Part shown: piece after piece, positions 6,977 through 9,100 of the stretch
Numbering within the stretch: the first letter of the stretch is position 1
Layout: every line of letters begins with the position of its first letter
DNA from: Gemmatimonadota bacterium
Lineage (GTDB): Bacteria; Gemmatimonadota; Gemmatimonadetes; Gemmatimonadales; Gemmatimonadaceae
DNA: 9,100 nucleotides
Assembly (NCBI GenBank): GCA_947457715.1
Contig: CANGXK010000081.1
Coordinates: forward strand, 1 to 9,100
Direction: 5' to 3'
Made by a program: the position numbers and the translations under genes
Notes under the pieces: model-generated
Database searches by the model: none
What the model was told of the DNA's origin: nothing
Seen by the model: the letters and a program-made list of their open reading frames with translations, nothing else

Positions 6977-8928
6977 GCGCCGAGCACGAGCAGCGGCTCC
7001 GCGATGCCCTGCGGAGGCCGGAAGACGACTGGACGGCGGCGGCAATCGCGCGCGGTATGCCGGCCGGTGTCGCCCAGAAGTTGCCGCATCTTCCCGAGTC
7101 ACCAGGCGTCTACCTCTGGAAAGATGACGTCGGGAAGGTGCTGTACGTGGGAAAGGCGAAGCGATTGCGCTCGCGCGTGAAGAGCTACTGGGCGCAGGAT
7201 CATCTCAGTAGCCCGAAGACGCGCGGCCTCATGCGCAAGGTCCGTGAGCTCGAAACGATCGTGGTGCCCAGTGAAGCCCACGCGTTGATTCTCGAAGCGA
7301 CGTTGATCAAGGAGTATCACCCGCGATTCAACATCGCGCTGCGTGACGACAAGTCGTATCCGTACATCAAGGTCACGGTCCAGGAGCCGTTCCCTCGCGT
7401 CATCGTGACGCGTCGACTGCAGGAGGATGGCGCGCGATATTTCGGACCGTATACCGACGTCGGCTCGATGCGTCGCGCGTTGACTGTGGTGAAGCGCATC
7501 TTCACGGTGCGTTCCTGTCACTACAATCTGCCCCGCGAGGCGCCAGAGCGGCCATGCCTCGACTACTTCATCAAGCGCTGCCAGGCGCCGTGCGTCGGGT
7601 ATCAGACCACCGGCGACTACCGCGCGATGATCGATGAAGTCATCTGGTTTCTCGACGGTCGGACAAGTGATGTGGTGCGGCATGTGCGGGAGCGAATGAT
7701 GCAGGCATCGGAGCGTCTCGACTTCGAGCGCGCGGGTGAACTGCGCGACGCGCTGCGTCACCTCGAAAAGATGGAGGAGCCGACGGTCGTGCTCGAGGTC
7801 GAGGGCGGAGACCGCGATGTGGTCGGGTATGCGCGTGACGGTGAAGATGCGTGCGTGGTGATCATGCGCGTTCGCGGCGGCAAGTTGCTCGCCCGCGAGC
7901 ATCGTCTGGTGGAACACGCCGAAGGCGAAGAGGACGGTACCGTGCTCGGTGCCTGCCTCGCCCAGTGGTATCGCACGGCAGAAGCGAGAGCCGCCGACTT
8001 GCTGGTGCCGTTCGAGTTCGACGATCGCGAATCGCTCGAGGCTTCGCTCGACGGCACGAAGATCCGCATTCCGCAGCGCGGACCGCGCCGGGCGTTGGTG
8101 GATCTGGCGGACAAGAACGCACAGCACCTCCTCGAGGAGTTCAAGCTGGCCGCGTGCGAGGCTGACGAGCGGGCGGTCGATCCGGTGTACGAGCTCCAGC
8201 GGGAGCTGGGCTTGCCACGCGTGCCGCGCTCGCTGATCTGTTTCGACATCTCGCATGCGCAGGGCACCGATGTCGTCGCGAGCGCGGTCTGGTTCGAGAA
8301 CGGCCGGCCCAAGCGGTCGGAATATCGCAAGTTCAAAATCGCGATCTTCGAGGGCAACGACGATTTCAAGTCGATGCACGAAGTGGTGACGCGCTACTTC
8401 ACCCGACGCGTCACGGAGGAACTGGCGCTCCCCGACTTGGCAGTGATCGATGGCGGCAAGGGGCAGTTGAGCGCCGCCCGCGCCGCGCTCGATGCGCTCG
8501 GCATCACGCAGATCGGCTTGATCAGTCTGGCCAAGCGGGACGAAGAAATCTTCCTTCCCGGGCGCAGCGATCCTGTACGCCTGCCGCGCCGGTCTCCCGC
8601 GCTGCGCATGCTGCAACAGGCGCGCGATGAGGCGCACCGCTTCGCGGTCACCTTTCAGCGGCAGAAGCGTTCGGCGCGTACGATCACATCAGCGTTGTTG
8701 AAAATCCCCGGCGTCGGGCCAACCAAACGCAAATCGTTACTGACGGCCTTCGGAAGCGTGCACGGCGTCCGGGAGGCCAGCGTTGAGCAGATTGCGGCGG
8801 TGCCGGGGTTCAGCGCGGCGTCGGCCACACGGCTCCTCTTGGCGCTCGGGGTAGCGGTTCCGGCGCCGCGGCCCGAGGTTCCTCCCGACGTATCCTCCGC
8901 TGCTCCTCTCGACTCGACTATCGAATGA
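6973..8928 (+). CDS. uvrC: Excinuclease ABC subunit UvrC
   Basis: UvrC makes both incisions around DNA lesions during nucleotide excision repair, after UvrAB recognition. The protein has 651 residues (E. coli 610) and the full domain order. The GIY-YIG nuclease (about 43-125) has GVY 45-47, YVG 58-60, Arg68, Glu108 and Asn120. A cysteine region holds Cys182, Cys195, Cys203 and Cys207, matching the spacing of the iron-sulfur ligands reported for E. coli UvrC. The UVR helix pair that binds UvrB spans about 233-267. The RNase H-like nuclease has Asp425 (CFDISH), Asp493 (VIDGGKGQ) and His555 (DEAHRFA). Tandem helix-hairpin-helix motifs lie at about 575-624, with IPGVGPTKR. The ATGA overlap with murJ supports ATG 6973, which gives about 30 residues before the usual family start; ATG 7057 (Met29) is the alternative. 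The last 25 or so residues are a Pro/Ala/Ser-rich tail. Confidence 0.97.
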   Translation: MSAEHEQRLRDALRRPEDDWTAAAIARGMPAGVAQKLPHLPESPGVYLWKDDVGKVLYVGKAKRLRSRVKSYWAQDHLSSPKTRGLMRKVRELETIVVPSEAHALILEATLIKEYHPRFNIALRDDKSYPYIKVTVQEPFPRVIVTRRLQEDGARYFGPYTDVGSMRRALTVVKRIFTVRSCHYNLPREAPERPCLDYFIKRCQAPCVGYQTTGDYRAMIDEVIWFLDGRTSDVVRHVRERMMQASERLDFERAGELRDALRHLEKMEEPTVVLEVEGGDRDVVGYARDGEDACVVIMRVRGGKLLAREHRLVEHAEGEEDGTVLGACLAQWYRTAEARAADLLVPFEFDDRESLEASLDGTKIRIPQRGPRRALVDLADKNAQHLLEEFKLAACEADERAVDPVYELQRELGLPRVPRSLICFDISHAQGTDVVASAVWFENGRPKRSEYRKFKIAIFEGNDDFKSMHEVVTRYFTRRVTEELALPDLAVIDGGKGQLSAARAALDALGITQIGLISLAKRDEEIFLPGRSDPVRLPRRSPALRMLQQARDEAHRFAVTFQRQKRSARTITSALLKIPGVGPTKRKSLLTAFGSVHGVREASVEQIAAVPGFSAASATRLLLALGVAVPAPRPEVPPDVSSAAPLDSTIE

Positions 8929-9100
8929 CCACTGCGTCCTGGACTCTGCGCTGTTCCGCCTGCGATACCGCCGCGGATCGCGATCGTGCCTCTGTCTGCT
9001 CGGCTTGCGGTCAGCCGCTCTTCGCGCATTACGCTGCCGTTCCCAAGGGCACGTCGCTGGCCGATCGCTGGGATGCCTGGCGGTACGCGCCATTCCTGCC
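8925..9100 (+). CDS. thrC: Probable threonine synthase, N-terminal fragment (partial)
   Basis: The first 58 codons run off the end of the window. Threonine synthase is a PLP enzyme that converts O-phosphohomoserine to threonine. The fragment begins with a zinc-ribbon-like module, Cys10-x2-Cys13 and Cys25-x2-Cys28, followed by GQPLFAHY (29-36) and WDAWRYAPFLP (49-59, the last residue from an incomplete codon). A small cysteine knuckle followed by a 'WRY..lLP' segment is typical of one class of threonine synthases. The PLP lysine and the rest of the fold lie outside the window. A related PLP enzyme with the same N-terminal ribbon, such as a cysteate synthase-like protein, is a less likely alternative. 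The start codon overlaps the uvrC stop by four bases, which fixes it. Confidence 0.75.
   Translation, partial: MTTASWTLRCSACDTAADRDRASVCSACGQPLFAHYAAVPKGTSLADRWDAWRYAPFL

Noticed and set aside
7099..8637. 512-codon open frame on the minus strand across uvrC
   Set aside because: It is a mirror of a certain gene caused by codon bias, with no family motif or plausible start signal.
1..9100. CRISPR array, tRNA/rRNA, insertion sequence, phage or defence genes
   Set aside because: No regularly spaced repeats, terminal inverted repeats, transposase or integrase motifs or RNA gene patterns were seen; nearly every base is accounted for by nine housekeeping genes.

Overview
The window is a gene-dense, high-GC stretch of ordinary bacterial chromosome. 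Nine genes all read on the + strand, two of them cut by the window edges. All eight visible stop codons are TGA. Four junctions are 4-base ATGA overlaps, and the largest gap between genes is about 30 bases. I see no RNA gene, mobile element, CRISPR array or long repeat, and no gene-free stretch over 50 bases. The lipid A genes show a Gram-negative (diderm) organism. High GC, a BshC homologue, a DUF374 acyltransferase between lpxB and lpxK, and a RocG/GudB-like glutamate dehydrogenase suggest Gemmatimonadota or a neighbouring phylum. That placement is inference from gene content and was not tested.

Layout. Positions 1-1951 are a lipid A block: the end of lpxB, a DUF374 (LpxJ-like) acyltransferase, and lpxK. 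LpxB makes the lipid A disaccharide and LpxK phosphorylates it at the 4' position. The acyltransferase between them is a good candidate for adding a secondary acyl chain. Positions 1976-3286 hold a glutamate dehydrogenase linking glutamate and 2-oxoglutarate. It may have its own promoter in the 24-base gap before it. Positions 3315-3779 are rlmH (23S rRNA pseudouridine methyltransferase). From 3789 a tightly packed series follows: bshC (cysteine addition in bacillithiol synthesis), murJ (lipid II flippase), uvrC (nucleotide excision repair nuclease) and the start of a probable threonine synthase (thrC). The last three each start inside the stop codon of the gene before.

The genes span envelope assembly, amino acid metabolism, ribosome modification, thiol chemistry and DNA repair, so the order looks like a housekeeping cluster rather than one pathway. 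I found no convincing new biological system. The points most worth checking are residue-level departures in otherwise clear family members: MurJ lacks a transmembrane arginine reported as essential elsewhere, BshC has an altered EDHD-type motif, and LpxK has lost a stretch of roughly 20 residues ahead of its catalytic Asp-Glu pair. The possible lipid A role of the DUF374 protein and the near absence of Shine-Dalgarno sites are also notable.
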